Positions 45,529-55,401 are shown, counted from the first letter of the stretch. The stretch is 64,000 nucleotides of DNA from Parasedimentitalea psychrophila (GCF_030285785.1 NZ_CP127247.1:4735501-4799500); one strand, 5' to 3'. Notes: generated by a model from the sequence alone, not told the origin. A program made the numbers and translations.

Positions 45529-47157
45529 ATGGGGTGGATGGCTGACGAAACAGGTCTGGTAAAAACCGACGCCAACTATGTGCCATTGACGCCGCTGTCG
45601 CATCTGCGGCGCGCTGCGGTGGTGTTCAAGGATCATCTGGCGGTGAGCTATGGCAGCCACCGCAAAACATATGGCGAATATTACCAGCGTTGCAGCCAGC
45701 TGGCCTCGGGGTTGGTCAAACTTGGGGTCAAACCCGGTGATGTGGTGGCAACACTGATCCCCAACCTGCCGGCCCAGGCCGAGGCGCATTTTGGGGTGCC
45801 GGCCTGTAGTGCCGTGCTGAACACCATCAACACCCGGCTGGATATCGGCACGGTGGCCTATATCTTTGATCACGGTGGCGCCAAGGTGGTGCTGGTGGAT
45901 TCGCAGTTTCTGGAACTGGCCGAAGCGGCGATTGAGGCGATGGACGGCCCGGCACCGACCTTGATCGAAGTTGCTGACGATCAGGCCGGCTGGCACGCCA
46001 GTGGCCGCCATCCAACCTACGAGGATCTGCTGGCCGGAGGCGATGCTGACTTTGACTGGATCCTGCCGCAGGACGAATGGGAAAGCTTGGCGCTGAACTA
46101 TACCTCGGGCACCACAGGGCGGCCCAAGGGCGTGGTCTATCACCACCGCGGCGCCTATCTGATGACCATGGGAACCGTGGTCTCGTGGCGCATGGTTCTG
46201 CACCCGATCTATCTGACCATTGTGCCGATGTTTCACTGCAACGGCTGGAACCACACCTGGATGATGCCGCTGCTGGGCGGCACCTTGGTGTGCTGCCGTG
46301 ATGTTTCAGCCAAGGCGGTTTATAACGCGATCCACTATGAGGGAGTCAGCCATTTTGGCGGTGCTCCGATCGTACTCAACATGATCGTCAACGCGGTGGA
46401 TGAGGATCGCCGGACCTTTGACCACCAGGTCGAGGTCTTCACCGCCGGCGCCCCGCCTGCCCCCGCAACCCTGGCCAAGATCGAGGATCTGGGGTTCAAC
46501 ATCACCCAAGTCTATGGGCTGACCGAGACCTATGGTCATGTCACCGAGTGTTACTGGAAAGCTGGCGACTGGGATGCGCTGGACAAGCCAGGTGTGGCCG
46601 CGATCAAGGCCCGCCAGGGCGTCGCCATGCCGATGATGGAACATGTGGTGGTGCGCGACAGTGACCACCAGCCTGTGCCCATGGATGGCCGCACTCAGGG
46701 TGAAATCGCCATTCGCGGCAATTCGGTCATGAAGGGCTATCTGAAGAACCCCGAGGCCACCGCCGAGGCCTTTGCCAATGGCTATTTCAATTCAGGCGAC
46801 ATCGCCGTGCAGCACCCTGATAGCTACGTGCAGATCTCGGACCGGGCCAAGGATATTATCATCTCGGGCGGTGAGAACATCTCCTCCGTCGAGATCGAGG
46901 GCGTGTTGATGGGGCACCCGGATGTCAGTCTGGCAGCGGTGGTCGCCAAGCCCGACGATAAATGGGGCGAAGTGCCCTGTGCCTTTGTCGAGCTGAAACC
47001 GGGAACCGCGCCGAGTGAGGCTGATCTGATCAGCTTTGCTCGGCAAACTCTAGCCGGCTTTAAAACGCCCAAAACGGTGGTGTTTCAAGAGCTCCCCAAG
47101 ACCTCGACCGGCAAAATCCAAAAGTTCGAGCTGCGCAAACTTGCCGAAAACCTCTGA
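45529..47157 (+). CDS. Acyl-CoA synthetase (AMP-forming; DmdB/medium-chain type)
   Basis: 542 aa adenylate-forming enzyme. The AMP-binding P-loop is LNYTSGTTGRPKGV; YGLTETYGHVTECYW, then FNSGDIAVQ and SDRAKDIIISGGENISS supply the hinge; the C-terminal Lys is in LPKTSTGKIQKFELR. The N-terminal MGWMADETGLVKTDANYVPL is typical of the family that includes methylmercaptopropionate-CoA ligase DmdB, but many members are general medium-chain ligases. The ATG at 45529 has GGGAGGA six bases upstream; the frame is open from 45370 as a shadow of the transporter. Confidence 0.9.
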   Translation: MGWMADETGLVKTDANYVPLTPLSHLRRAAVVFKDHLAVSYGSHRKTYGEYYQRCSQLASGLVKLGVKPGDVVATLIPNLPAQAEAHFGVPACSAVLNTINTRLDIGTVAYIFDHGGAKVVLVDSQFLELAEAAIEAMDGPAPTLIEVADDQAGWHASGRHPTYEDLLAGGDADFDWILPQDEWESLALNYTSGTTGRPKGVVYHHRGAYLMTMGTVVSWRMVLHPIYLTIVPMFHCNGWNHTWMMPLLGGTLVCCRDVSAKAVYNAIHYEGVSHFGGAPIVLNMIVNAVDEDRRTFDHQVEVFTAGAPPAPATLAKIEDLGFNITQVYGLTETYGHVTECYWKAGDWDALDKPGVAAIKARQGVAMPMMEHVVVRDSDHQPVPMDGRTQGEIAIRGNSVMKGYLKNPEATAEAFANGYFNSGDIAVQHPDSYVQISDRAKDIIISGGENISSVEIEGVLMGHPDVSLAAVVAKPDDKWGEVPCAFVELKPGTAPSEADLISFARQTLAGFKTPKTVVFQELPKTSTGKIQKFELRKLAENL

Positions 47158-47181
47158 GCAAGGCAGCGCCTTTGAAATGAA

Positions 47182-47215
47182 CCTCTTGGCGGCAAAGCCG
47201 TTTGCCGCCAAGGGG
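47182..47215 (+). terminator. Long hairpin after the acyl-CoA synthetase gene
   Basis: CTTGGCGGCAAA (47185-47196) is exactly inverted at 47201-47212, loop GCCG, extended by two more pairs. No T-run follows; it may still terminate or stabilise the message. Confidence 0.6.
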
Positions 47216-47266
47216 CCAACCGTGTTAGCCTCACATTGTAATTGAGGCACAGGCAAGAATAAGCAG

Positions 47267-48277
47267 ATGACTGCACTCCGGGAATATCAACGGCTTGAGG
47301 CTGCGGGCCTGTGGCGCGCCAGCCCCGAAGAGCAACGCCGGGACGTGATTGTTTCGGTCGGCGATGCCACGCTGACGATTATCGACATGAAGGAACGACC
47401 GCTGGCCCATTGGTCGCTGGCGGCAGTGGAACGGCAGAACCCCGGCCGCTACCCAGCGCTGTTCCATCCCGATGGCGACCCCGGTGAGACGCTGGAGCTG
47501 GGCGAAGATGAAACCACCATGCTGAAGGCCATTGAAAGGGTGCAGCAGGCCATAGCAGGCGCCCGGCCGCACCCGGGGCGGCTGCGCTCGGTCAGCGTGC
47601 TTGGCGGCCTTGGGCTGTTCGCCGCGCTGCTGGTGTTCTGGCTGCCAGGTGCGATGATCCGTCACACGGTCAGTGTGGTTCCCGACATCAAACGCAAAGC
47701 CATCGGCCAAGCCCTGCTGGGTCGAATTGAGCGGGTGTCGGGGCAAGCCTGTTCAACCCCTGAGACGGCCCCAATTCTGGCGAAGCTGGCTGAACGGACG
47801 GGAGTCCGGCAGGTTGTTGTGCTGCGCGATGGCCTTACCTCCAGCCTGCACCTACCGGGCAATATCGTTCTGCTGAACCGCTCGCTGATCGAAGATCATG
47901 AGGATCCCGCAGTGGCGGCCGGTGCCATACTGATCGAGCGCGCCCGTGCCCAGACCAGCGACCCGCTGATCGAAGTGCTGACCTCTGGTGGTATGCTGGC
48001 CTCGTTCCGCCTGCTGACCACTGGCAAACTGGATCGAAACAGTCTGGACCGTTTCACTGAAACCATGGTCAGCGCCCCACGCCCGGATGTGCCGCAAGAG
48101 AAAATTCTGGCCACCTTTGCCCAGGCGGCGATTCCCTCAACCCCCTATGCCTATGCCCAGGATATCACCGGTGAAAAAGTACTGGGATTGATCGAGGCGG
48201 ACCCCATGGCGGGACGCAGCCTGGAGCCGGTGCTGAATGACCGGGACTGGGTGCAGTTGCAAAACATCTGCGGCTGA
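47267..48277 (+). CDS. Membrane protein with a degenerate M48-like peptidase domain
   Basis: 336 aa. A soluble N-terminal ~100 residues is followed by one membrane segment (SVLGGLGLFAALLVFWLPG) and a C-terminal domain shaped like M48 zinc peptidases: VVVLRDGLTSSLHLPGNIVL, then NRSLIEDHEDPAVAAGAILI. At the place of the HExxH zinc helix stands AILIERAR, so the first zinc-binding His and the catalytic Glu are not in place. It is probably a non-catalytic relative. No tight operon partner; the convergent SPOR gene ends 38 bp away. Confidence 0.7.
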   Translation: MTALREYQRLEAAGLWRASPEEQRRDVIVSVGDATLTIIDMKERPLAHWSLAAVERQNPGRYPALFHPDGDPGETLELGEDETTMLKAIERVQQAIAGARPHPGRLRSVSVLGGLGLFAALLVFWLPGAMIRHTVSVVPDIKRKAIGQALLGRIERVSGQACSTPETAPILAKLAERTGVRQVVVLRDGLTSSLHLPGNIVLLNRSLIEDHEDPAVAAGAILIERARAQTSDPLIEVLTSGGMLASFRLLTTGKLDRNSLDRFTETMVSAPRPDVPQEKILATFAQAAIPSTPYAYAQDITGEKVLGLIEADPMAGRSLEPVLNDRDWVQLQNICG

Positions 48278-48315
48278 ATTCTATCGCGGTTTCTGCGGTG
48301 ATTTCTGAGGCTGAA

Positions 48316-49650
48316 TTATTTGCTCAGACGTGCCCCTGAATAGCCCGCAGCGCGGACATTGGTCAGCGCCGCCTCAGCAGCGGCAGTGTCAGTATAGGGA
48401 CCGGCCAGCACCACTTTATACATCTTCCCCTTGCGGGTGACACTGCCAAGTCGCACCGACAGGCCGCGGGCCGCAAGCCCCTGCGCTGCCGCCCGTGCGG
48501 CGGCGGGATCAGAAAAGGTTGCCGCGCGGACATAGCGCCGCGGCGCCGGAGCAGAGCGCGTCGACAGGTGAAGCACCAGATTTTCGGACACCTCGGCCTG
48601 ACTCACGGCGGCACTTGTCGGCAAACTGACCACCGGACGATCCAGCGGCAGGGCGACAAGTTTGCGTGGCACGGTGCGGGTCCAGATCAGATCGCTTTGC
48701 GCATCGCCTTCGGCGGTGCGGGTTGCGCGCTGGCTGTTCAGCCGGTCATCCTCGCGGCTTGCCAATACATAGCCTGCGGGAACCTGAACCATACCGCTGA
48801 TTATCGCAGGTTTCAGGCCGCGCTCGGCCCGCTGAAGGTTCAACCGGTCGTCCTGCCAAACAGCGCGATAGCCACTGGGCGGGGTGACGGCCTGACTGTG
48901 GCGCCGGGCCTGGTACACATGGGTTGGCACCACGCGCGTGTTGGGGGTCAACCGCAGCGACGATTGCGGCCCTACTCCGCTGCCAGTGCCAAAGGTAACC
49001 GGAGACACCGCCTGTGGGCCACAGCGGGCGCCCTGATTGGTATATTGCTGGCTCAGCGCAGAGGCATTGGCGCAACCGCCAGACGCCGGAGACGCAGCGG
49101 TCGCAACGGGTGCCCGGGCAGCAGAGACTGCGGGAGCGGCCGCAACGGCGGACTGCGGCGCTGGCTTGGCGGCCCTGACTGGGGCCGCAACCGGGGCCGC
49201 GCTGGCTGTCGCAGATGGACGTTGCGGTTTGGTTGGCGCCGGAGTGGTGGGTGCGCTGGTGCTGGCCACCGCCGTCGCGGGTCGTGTTGGCGCCGGAGCC
49301 GGAGCCGGAGTGGAAGGTTGCTGACTGGCTGGCAGCGTAATCAGCTGCGGTGCCGGGCCACCCTGCGAGGGGCTACGGGTCGCGCCGGCCACCGCAGTCG
49401 GCTGCTGACCACATAATTGCTTGCGCGAGCGGCTCACCCGCGGAACCCAGGTCACATTGCCGTCGATGCCCGCCCGAATGAACACACAGCCCTTGCTGTC
49501 GACATATTGTTTGCCCCTGTACGAAGCCGGAGGGAATTCAGCAGGCAGCCCTGCACTGGACTGTGATTGGGCCTGAGACTGGGAGGGGACGGCGGACAGG
49601 CCAAAGGTGCCTGCCGCAATGGTCAATGCAATAACTCTAGTGATCATCAT
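48316..49650 (-). CDS. SPOR-domain protein with an Ala/Pro-rich linker
   Basis: 444 aa. A signal peptide (MMITRVIALTIAAGTFGLSA) leads to a short conserved segment (PASYRGKQYVDSKGCVFIRA). A ~130-residue Ala/Pro/Thr-rich linker follows, a second region with paired DDRLNLQRAERG/DDRLNSQRATRT repeats, and a C-terminal SPOR domain (residues ~375-444) with YVRAATFSDPAAARAAAQGL. SPOR domains bind denuded peptidoglycan, so septal or cell-wall location is likely. The start at the double Met is chosen for the signal sequence; the longer frame (to 49737) has no such signal. Confidence 0.82.
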   Translation of the reverse strand: MMITRVIALTIAAGTFGLSAVPSQSQAQSQSSAGLPAEFPPASYRGKQYVDSKGCVFIRAGIDGNVTWVPRVSRSRKQLCGQQPTAVAGATRSPSQGGPAPQLITLPASQQPSTPAPAPAPTRPATAVASTSAPTTPAPTKPQRPSATASAAPVAAPVRAAKPAPQSAVAAAPAVSAARAPVATAASPASGGCANASALSQQYTNQGARCGPQAVSPVTFGTGSGVGPQSSLRLTPNTRVVPTHVYQARRHSQAVTPPSGYRAVWQDDRLNLQRAERGLKPAIISGMVQVPAGYVLASREDDRLNSQRATRTAEGDAQSDLIWTRTVPRKLVALPLDRPVVSLPTSAAVSQAEVSENLVLHLSTRSAPAPRRYVRAATFSDPAAARAAAQGLAARGLSVRLGSVTRKGKMYKVVLAGPYTDTAAAEAALTNVRAAGYSGARLSK

Positions 49651-49787
49651 AGCCGTGCCCCACAAAATATGGGTCAAAGATGCCTGAAAAGTGATTCGGT
49701 GGCAAGCATGGTTTGTGGACAATAATGAGGCAATCACCCAAATAGTTGCGCAATCACCCCATAATTCTGCCCCAACCTGCCAGGTTC

Positions 49788-50420
49788 TTACTTGGTGCCG
49801 AACATGCGGTCGCCCGCATCACCAAGACCGGGCATGATATAGCCCTTCTCGTTCAGCTCACGATCCAGCGATGCCGTTACAATCGACACATCCGGATGCG
49901 CCTCTTTCATCCGCGCAACACCTTCGGGTGCGGCCAGCAGACAGAGGAAACGGATATCGGTGGCACCGGCCTCTTTCAGCAGGTCGATGGCGGCGACCGA
50001 GCTGTTGCCGGTGGCCAGCATCGGATCAACGGCAATCACCAGACGATCATTCATGCCCTTGGGGACTTTGAAATAATACTGCACTGGCTGCAGTGTTTCC
50101 TCGTCCCGGTACAGACCGACAAAGCCAACGCGGGCCGAAGGGATCAGTTCCAGCACCCCGTCCAGCATACCGTTGCCGGCCCGCAGGATCGACACCAGCG
50201 CCAGTTTCTTACCGGCCAGGATCGGCGATTCCATCTCCTCCATCGGGGTCTCGATGGTGGTGGTGGTCAGCGGCATATCGCGGGTGATCTCATAGGCCAG
50301 CAGTTGGGTGATCTCGTGCAGCAGCCGACGGAAGCCGGCGGTCGAGGTGCCCTTGTCCCGCATCAGTGTCAGTTTGTGTTGCACCAATGGGTGGTCAACG
50401 ACGGTCAGATGTTCGCTCAT
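49788..50420 (-). CDS. upp: Uracil phosphoribosyltransferase
   Basis: 210 aa. PRPP binding is shown by [12 protein letters not shown]-type segment ([21 protein letters not shown] in part), and the flexible loop by [19 protein letters not shown]; the uracil site [17 protein letters not shown] closes the chain. Converts uracil and PRPP into UMP. Last gene of the nucleoside salvage operon, its start adjoining the add stop. Confidence 0.97.
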   Translation of the reverse strand: MSEHLTVVDHPLVQHKLTLMRDKGTSTAGFRRLLHEITQLLAYEITRDMPLTTTTIETPMEEMESPILAGKKLALVSILRAGNGMLDGVLELIPSARVGFVGLYRDEETLQPVQYYFKVPKGMNDRLVIAVDPMLATGNSSVAAIDLLKEAGATDIRFLCLLAAPEGVARMKEAHPDVSIVTASLDRELNEKGYIMPGLGDAGDRMFGTK

Positions 50421-51404
50421 TTAGCTCTCCAGTCTTTTCTGCACCCGGTCACGGGTGGCATCATCACAAAAGGCGGCCGCCAGGGCCGTCGCATTCAGGG
50501 CGGCGAAATCGTCTGCGTCCCAGCCAAAAGCCTGGTTCAGCATCTCATATTCGCGCCGCATGGTGGTGTGGAAAAACGGCGGGTCATCGGTGGACACCGT
50601 GACCTTAACGCCTGCATCGCGCAGACGCGATATGGGATGTGAGGCAAAGTCCGGGCACAGTCCCAGCACCACGTTCGAGCCGGGGCAGACCTCGAGCACA
50701 GTGCCGCGGTCAGCCAGTTCATGCACCAGATCGGCGTCCTCGATGGCGCGCACGCCGTGGCCGATCCGTTCAACACCCAAGATCCGCACCGCATCACGGA
50801 CGCTCTCGGGGCCACCAAATTCACCCGCATGGGTGGTCAGCCGCAACCCGGCCTCGCGGGCGCAGTCAAAGCTCCAAGCGAAATCGCCCTGTTGTCCCAT
50901 GCCCTCGTTGCCGCCCATGCCAAAGCCGACGATCCAGTCGCCTGCGGTATCCGCCGCACATTGTGCCGCCTTCTTGGCCTTATCCGGTCCAAAATGGCGC
51001 ACACAGGTCACCACGCCGCGCAGGGTGATACCGAACCGTTTCTCGGCCTCATCAGCGGCATCCTGTATCGCCGCCAAATAATCCCGCCAGGCGGCCAGAT
51101 CGCCACCACCGCAGAAATCAGGGCTGAGGAAGGTCTCTGAGTAGACCACGCCATTTGCGGCGCTTTCCTCCAGAATGGCCAGCGTCAGGCGGCGGAATTC
51201 TTCGGGGCCGGTCAGTACCTCGCTGGCGGCCTCGTAGACCGACAGAAAATGGGTGAAATCGCGGAAATCATAGCCGCCATCAGCGCGAAAAATGCCGCTG
51301 AGGTCCATTTTCTTTTCATGCGCCAACTGGCGGATAAAGGCCGGCGGCGCCGCCCCTTCGTGGTGCAGGTGCAATTCGATTTTTGGCAGGTCGGCAACGC
51401 TCAT
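50421..51404 (-). CDS. add: Adenosine deaminase
   Basis: 327 aa metal-dependent hydrolase. Zinc ligands are in IELHLHHEGAAP, TTHAGEFGGPESV and VSTDDPPFFHTTM; the catalytic Glu is in AGEFGGPE. Converts adenosine or deoxyadenosine to inosine forms. It overlaps deoB by four bases and abuts upp. The group assigned adenosine, adenine and related bases differ in detail; adenosine is favoured by the operon. Confidence 0.93.
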   Translation of the reverse strand: MSVADLPKIELHLHHEGAAPPAFIRQLAHEKKMDLSGIFRADGGYDFRDFTHFLSVYEAASEVLTGPEEFRRLTLAILEESAANGVVYSETFLSPDFCGGGDLAAWRDYLAAIQDAADEAEKRFGITLRGVVTCVRHFGPDKAKKAAQCAADTAGDWIVGFGMGGNEGMGQQGDFAWSFDCAREAGLRLTTHAGEFGGPESVRDAVRILGVERIGHGVRAIEDADLVHELADRGTVLEVCPGSNVVLGLCPDFASHPISRLRDAGVKVTVSTDDPPFFHTTMRREYEMLNQAFGWDADDFAALNATALAAAFCDDATRDRVQKRLES

Positions 51405-52612
51405 AAGAAGCTCCTTCCGGGGCCTTCTGGCACAACACCAAGATGATCCGCAATGGTTGCGGCGATATCAACGTATCCCACCGCGCCAACCGGGCCGGAG
51501 CCGAGCCCGGCAATCAGTACCGGCACCTGTTCGCGGGTGTGATCGGTGCCCGGCCAGCTGGGGTCATTGCCGTGATCAGCTGTCAGCAGTAACATGTCAC
51601 CCGGGCGCATCATTTCAATGATTTTGCCGATCTCGGCGTCAAACCATTCCAGCGCGCGGGCATAGCCCGAGATGTCACGGCGATGGCCATAAAGACTGTC
51701 AAACTCGACAAAATTGGCAAAAGTCAGACTGCCATCGGCGGCGTTTTGCAGCCGATCCGCCAGATGCTCCATCAGTGTCGCATCCGCGCCTTTTTGCAAG
51801 GTATCAATACCCTGCATGGTGAAGATGTCGCCGATTTTACCAATTGCATGCACCGCCCCCCCGGCGTTTTGCACCCAATTGGTCAGCACTGGCGCTGGCG
51901 GTGTAATGGCAAAGTCGCGTCGGTTGGTGGTGCGGGTGAACCCGTCTTGCGCATTGCCGACAAAGGGCCGGGCAATGACCCTGCCGACCTTCATCTGGTG
52001 CAGATGTGGTGCAATGCTGCGGCATAGATCGAGCAACCGATCCAGACCAAATGTCTCTTCATGGGCGGCGATCTGCATCACGGAATCCGCCGAGGTATAG
52101 ACGATCGGCTTGCCGCTCCGCATGTGCTCTTCGCCCAGACGTTCGATAATGGCGGTGCCGGGCGCGTGGCAGTCACCCAGAATACCATCCACCCCGGCGG
52201 CCCTAGCCACATAGCGGCTCAGATCTGGGGGAAATGACGGCACAGTGTCGGGGAAAAAGCACCAATCCCAAGGCACCGGCAACCCGGCCAGTTCCCAATG
52301 TCCCGACGGGGTATCCTTGCCGCGGCTCACCTCGGCGGCGCAGCCCCAGCGGCCCTGCGGTTCAGCGCTAAACCCCGGCAGCGGCACGGATGAGGCCAGC
52401 CGCAGCGCAGCCCCCAGCCCCAGCTGTTCGAGGATCGGCAGGTGCAGCGGACCAGAGCGGCCAATCTCAGCCCGGCCCTCGGCGCAGGCCTGTGCGATAT
52501 GACCCACAGTATTGGCGCCAAGATCCGGCAAAGCACCGTTGAAGAAACTGCTGGCATCCGGCGCACCGCCGATGCCAACGGAATCCATCACCACCAAAAA
52601 CGCACGCGGCAT
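51401..52612 (-). CDS. deoB: Phosphopentomutase
   Basis: 403 aa of the alkaline-phosphatase superfamily. Metal ligands appear in VVMDSVGIGGAPDA and LLLTADHGNDPSW; the capping domain is in the middle. Interconverts (deoxy)ribose 1- and 5-phosphate, linking the nucleoside phosphorylase product to central metabolism. Its ATG overlaps the deoA stop by one base. Confidence 0.95.
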   Translation of the reverse strand: MPRAFLVVMDSVGIGGAPDASSFFNGALPDLGANTVGHIAQACAEGRAEIGRSGPLHLPILEQLGLGAALRLASSVPLPGFSAEPQGRWGCAAEVSRGKDTPSGHWELAGLPVPWDWCFFPDTVPSFPPDLSRYVARAAGVDGILGDCHAPGTAIIERLGEEHMRSGKPIVYTSADSVMQIAAHEETFGLDRLLDLCRSIAPHLHQMKVGRVIARPFVGNAQDGFTRTTNRRDFAITPPAPVLTNWVQNAGGAVHAIGKIGDIFTMQGIDTLQKGADATLMEHLADRLQNAADGSLTFANFVEFDSLYGHRRDISGYARALEWFDAEIGKIIEMMRPGDMLLLTADHGNDPSWPGTDHTREQVPVLIAGLGSGPVGAVGYVDIAATIADHLGVVPEGPGRSFL

Positions 52613-53916
52613 CAGGATATCCTCTCATGGATAAGATCCGGCAGATCAGCGGGGTGCGGCGCAATGGTGATCGCCGCCTGCACCGTTGCCTCGGCAATGC
52701 GCGCAGCCTCTTCGCGGGCCGCATGGACCACCGCCAAAGGCGTGCCTTTTTCAACCCTCTCGCCCAGACGCACCAGCCCAGCCAGTCCAACGGCAGGGTT
52801 GACCAAGTCGCTTTCCACCATCCGCCCACCGCCCAGACGTACCACGGCAAGGCCCAGCGCCTCGCCGTCGATGGCAGTGACATAGCCCGCGCGGTTGGCG
52901 GCGATCTCCTTGATCACCGTCGCCTCGGGCAGGAAACGCTGCCAGTTGTCAACAAACCCAAGCGGCCCGCCAACTGCGGCGATCATCCGGCCAAAGCGGT
53001 CAGCGACCTGACCACCAGACAGGGCGGCATTGATGCGATCGGCGCCGTCCTGCTCGCTGGTGGCCAGACCGGCATCCGCCAGCAGAATACCACCCAAGAC
53101 AGCGGTGATTTCGGACAAAGGCCCCTGCGTGACACCGGTCAGCGCCTTCATCACCTCGGCCACCTCAAGTGCATTGCCCAATGCTGGCGCCAAGGGCTGG
53201 TTCATATCAGTGATCACAGCTGAGGTCTTACACCCTGCCGCATTGGCCGTCTCGCTGAGAGCGCGGGCCAGCGCCCGAGCCTCGTCGAGGGTTTTCATGA
53301 AGGCGCCCGAACCAAGCTTGACATCCAGTACCAGACCATCCGGGCTGGCAGCCAGTTTCTTGGAAAGGATCGACGCGGTGATCAGATCCAGGCTCTCGAC
53401 AGTCGAGGTCACATCGCGGATCGCGTAGAGCCGCCTATCCGCCGGGGCGATCTGGGCGGTGGCGCTGACAATGGCACAGCCGACCTCGTGCATGATCTGC
53501 ACCAACCGGTCCTGTGGCACCTGAGTTGTCACACCGGGGATGGCTTCCATTTTGTCCAGCGTGCCGCCGGTATGGCCCAGCCCGCGCCCCGATATCATCG
53601 GCACATAGGCGCCACATTCGGCCAGCGCCGGTGCCAGCAGCAGCGACACGCAATCACCGACACCGCCGGTGGAATGCTTGTCCAGTACCGGCCCATCCAA
53701 ATCCCAGCTCAGCACCTCGCCACTGTCGCGCATGGCAAGGGTCAGGGCGCGCCGCCCCTCAGGGCCGAGCCCGCGCAGGCATACCGCCATGGCAAAGGCA
53801 CCGGCCTGCGCATCGCTGACCGTGTCATCTGCCAGCCCCCGGGCAAACCAGCGCAGTTGGTCTTCGCTTGGGGTGTCGCCCCGACGCAAGGTGGCAATGA
53901 TCGCGCGCGCATCCAT
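52612..53916 (-). CDS. deoA: Thymidine phosphorylase
   Basis: 434 aa. The phosphate-binding KHSTGGVGDCVSLLLAP and the DVKLGSGAFMKT segment identify the pyrimidine nucleoside phosphorylase family. The ATG at 53916 is chosen, with CGGAG eight bases upstream; the frame is open to 53973 without a good RBS. Splits thymidine or deoxyuridine to free base and deoxyribose 1-phosphate. Confidence 0.96.
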   Translation of the reverse strand: MDARAIIATLRRGDTPSEDQLRWFARGLADDTVSDAQAGAFAMAVCLRGLGPEGRRALTLAMRDSGEVLSWDLDGPVLDKHSTGGVGDCVSLLLAPALAECGAYVPMISGRGLGHTGGTLDKMEAIPGVTTQVPQDRLVQIMHEVGCAIVSATAQIAPADRRLYAIRDVTSTVESLDLITASILSKKLAASPDGLVLDVKLGSGAFMKTLDEARALARALSETANAAGCKTSAVITDMNQPLAPALGNALEVAEVMKALTGVTQGPLSEITAVLGGILLADAGLATSEQDGADRINAALSGGQVADRFGRMIAAVGGPLGFVDNWQRFLPEATVIKEIAANRAGYVTAIDGEALGLAVVRLGGGRMVESDLVNPAVGLAGLVRLGERVEKGTPLAVVHAAREEAARIAEATVQAAITIAPHPADLPDLIHERIS

Positions 53917-53920
53917 TGAA

Positions 53921-54313
53921 TTAACTCCGGTCCATGTGGCTGGCGTCAAACTTGCCCGGCAGCAGATCGCCAATGGTGGTCACCTGCTCATCGCCGTCGG
54001 TTGTGGCCAGCGTCACTGTCACATCACCTGAGCCAAATTCCGCCAATTTCTGCCGGCAGCCGCCACAGGGCGGAATTGGCGCCGGGCAATTGGCAATCAC
54101 AAACACCTCGGTCAGCTGCGTCTCCCCGGCCGCAACCATCGCCGCAATCGCCCCGGCCTCGGCGCAAGTACCTTCGGGATAGGCGACGTTTTCGACATTA
54201 CAGCCCACATAGACCTGCCCCGAGACGGCGCGGATCGCAGCCCCCACCTTGAAGTTGGAATAGGGTGCGTGGGCATTCAGGCGCACAGCGGTGGCAGCAT
54301 TTTTCAGGGTCAT
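53921..54313 (-). CDS. cdd: Cytidine deaminase
   Basis: 130 aa homotetrameric-type enzyme. The zinc site is TCAEAGAI (Cys and the catalytic Glu) with PPCGGCRQ (two Cys). NAHAPYSNFKVGAA and NVENVAYPEG carry substrate binding. Converts cytidine to uridine. Starts four bases inside the upstream VOC-cupin gene. Confidence 0.96.
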   Translation of the reverse strand: MTLKNAATAVRLNAHAPYSNFKVGAAIRAVSGQVYVGCNVENVAYPEGTCAEAGAIAAMVAAGETQLTEVFVIANCPAPIPPCGGCRQKLAEFGSGDVTVTLATTDGDEQVTTIGDLLPGKFDASHMDRS

Positions 54314-55401
54314 GGTGTCTCCAATGTCGTGGTGAAGCTGCCCGGCAGGCTAACCTCCAGTAGTTCCAGATCATCCGATGCATCCGACAGTCTGGTTTTC
54401 ATCCCCGGTGGGATGACAAAAGCATCGCCCGGTTCCAGATTATACGGCTCGCGCCCCTCGCCGTGCAAGATCACTTGACCCGACATTACAAAGGCAAACA
54501 GGATATCGGTATCATGGCTGGCAAAGGGGCTGTCTCCCTGCCCCTTGCGCACCACCTGCACATCGGCAACGCCTTTGGTATTGGCGGCAATGGTGGTGCC
54601 CCGGCTGACAAACCCCGGCAGGCGGAAATCCTGCCAGTCGGCATCCCGAGCCTGATTAAAGACAAACCGCTGCCCCTGCCATTCGCGGTCAGGGCGCAGG
54701 TTTGGTGTCGGCAGAGTCATGTCATGGTCGATTTCGGTGACATGTTCAGCAGGAACGCCGATTTCGATCACCTGCACATCATCGCCCGAATGCAAAACCC
54801 GGTGGCGAATTTCCGGCGGCTGGATAAAACAATCGCCTGCGGTCAGCCGCATGGGAGGTCCCTGATCCTCGTAGGCCACGTCCACCCAGCCGTGAATGCA
54901 AAAGATCAGCTGAAAACCAACCCGGTGAAAATGCACCATATCCGGCACCGGACCGCCGCCCGGAATGCGGATGTGGCTGGCAATCACCGCGCCGCCCAGC
55001 CGATCAGGCACCAGATCCCGGTAATTCATGCCTGCCCGGCCAATGACCCAAGGGGCCTGATCGGCCAGACGGCGCACCACAAAGGAATGCACCGTTTGTG
55101 GCATCACCAGCGGTGGGTTGCGGTCTTCGATTTCAATCCGCGTCCCATTTGGCGCCGTCAACTGGCGCTGCCCATTGGCAAAACCATCGGGATCTTCGGT
55201 CAGAATGCGCAGGGTGCCCGGCGCCTCGGGCGCGCCTTTCTCAATACGCAGCCGCAGCCCATGCCCGGAAAACACCGCGACGCTGGGGTCATCGGCCGGA
55301 TAAATTGAATCCATTCGCATCCCCAACACCTTGGTATAAAACGGAATATCATCACGCAATTCCTGCGTCGGCAATCGCATCTCGGCTATTGTAGCCATCA
55401 T
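54310..55401 (-). CDS. VOC-cupin-cupin fusion protein heading the nucleoside operon
   Basis: 363 aa. Residues ~1-95 form a VOC/glyoxalase-like unit (MRLPTQELRDDIPFYTKVLG), residues ~150-235 a cupin (MVHFHRVGFQLIFCIHGWVD) and residues ~255-355 a second cupin (DILFAFVMSGQVILHGEG). Candidate metal ligands (His pair, Glu) are present in the first cupin, less clear in the second. It overlaps cdd by four bases and is first in the salvage operon, which suggests a base- or sugar-modifying role not known for this pathway; inference only. ATG 55401 has AGGGA eight bases upstream. Confidence 0.82.
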   Translation of the reverse strand: MMATIAEMRLPTQELRDDIPFYTKVLGMRMDSIYPADDPSVAVFSGHGLRLRIEKGAPEAPGTLRILTEDPDGFANGQRQLTAPNGTRIEIEDRNPPLVMPQTVHSFVVRRLADQAPWVIGRAGMNYRDLVPDRLGGAVIASHIRIPGGGPVPDMVHFHRVGFQLIFCIHGWVDVAYEDQGPPMRLTAGDCFIQPPEIRHRVLHSGDDVQVIEIGVPAEHVTEIDHDMTLPTPNLRPDREWQGQRFVFNQARDADWQDFRLPGFVSRGTTIAANTKGVADVQVVRKGQGDSPFASHDTDILFAFVMSGQVILHGEGREPYNLEPGDAFVIPPGMKTRLSDASDDLELLEVSLPGSFTTTLETP

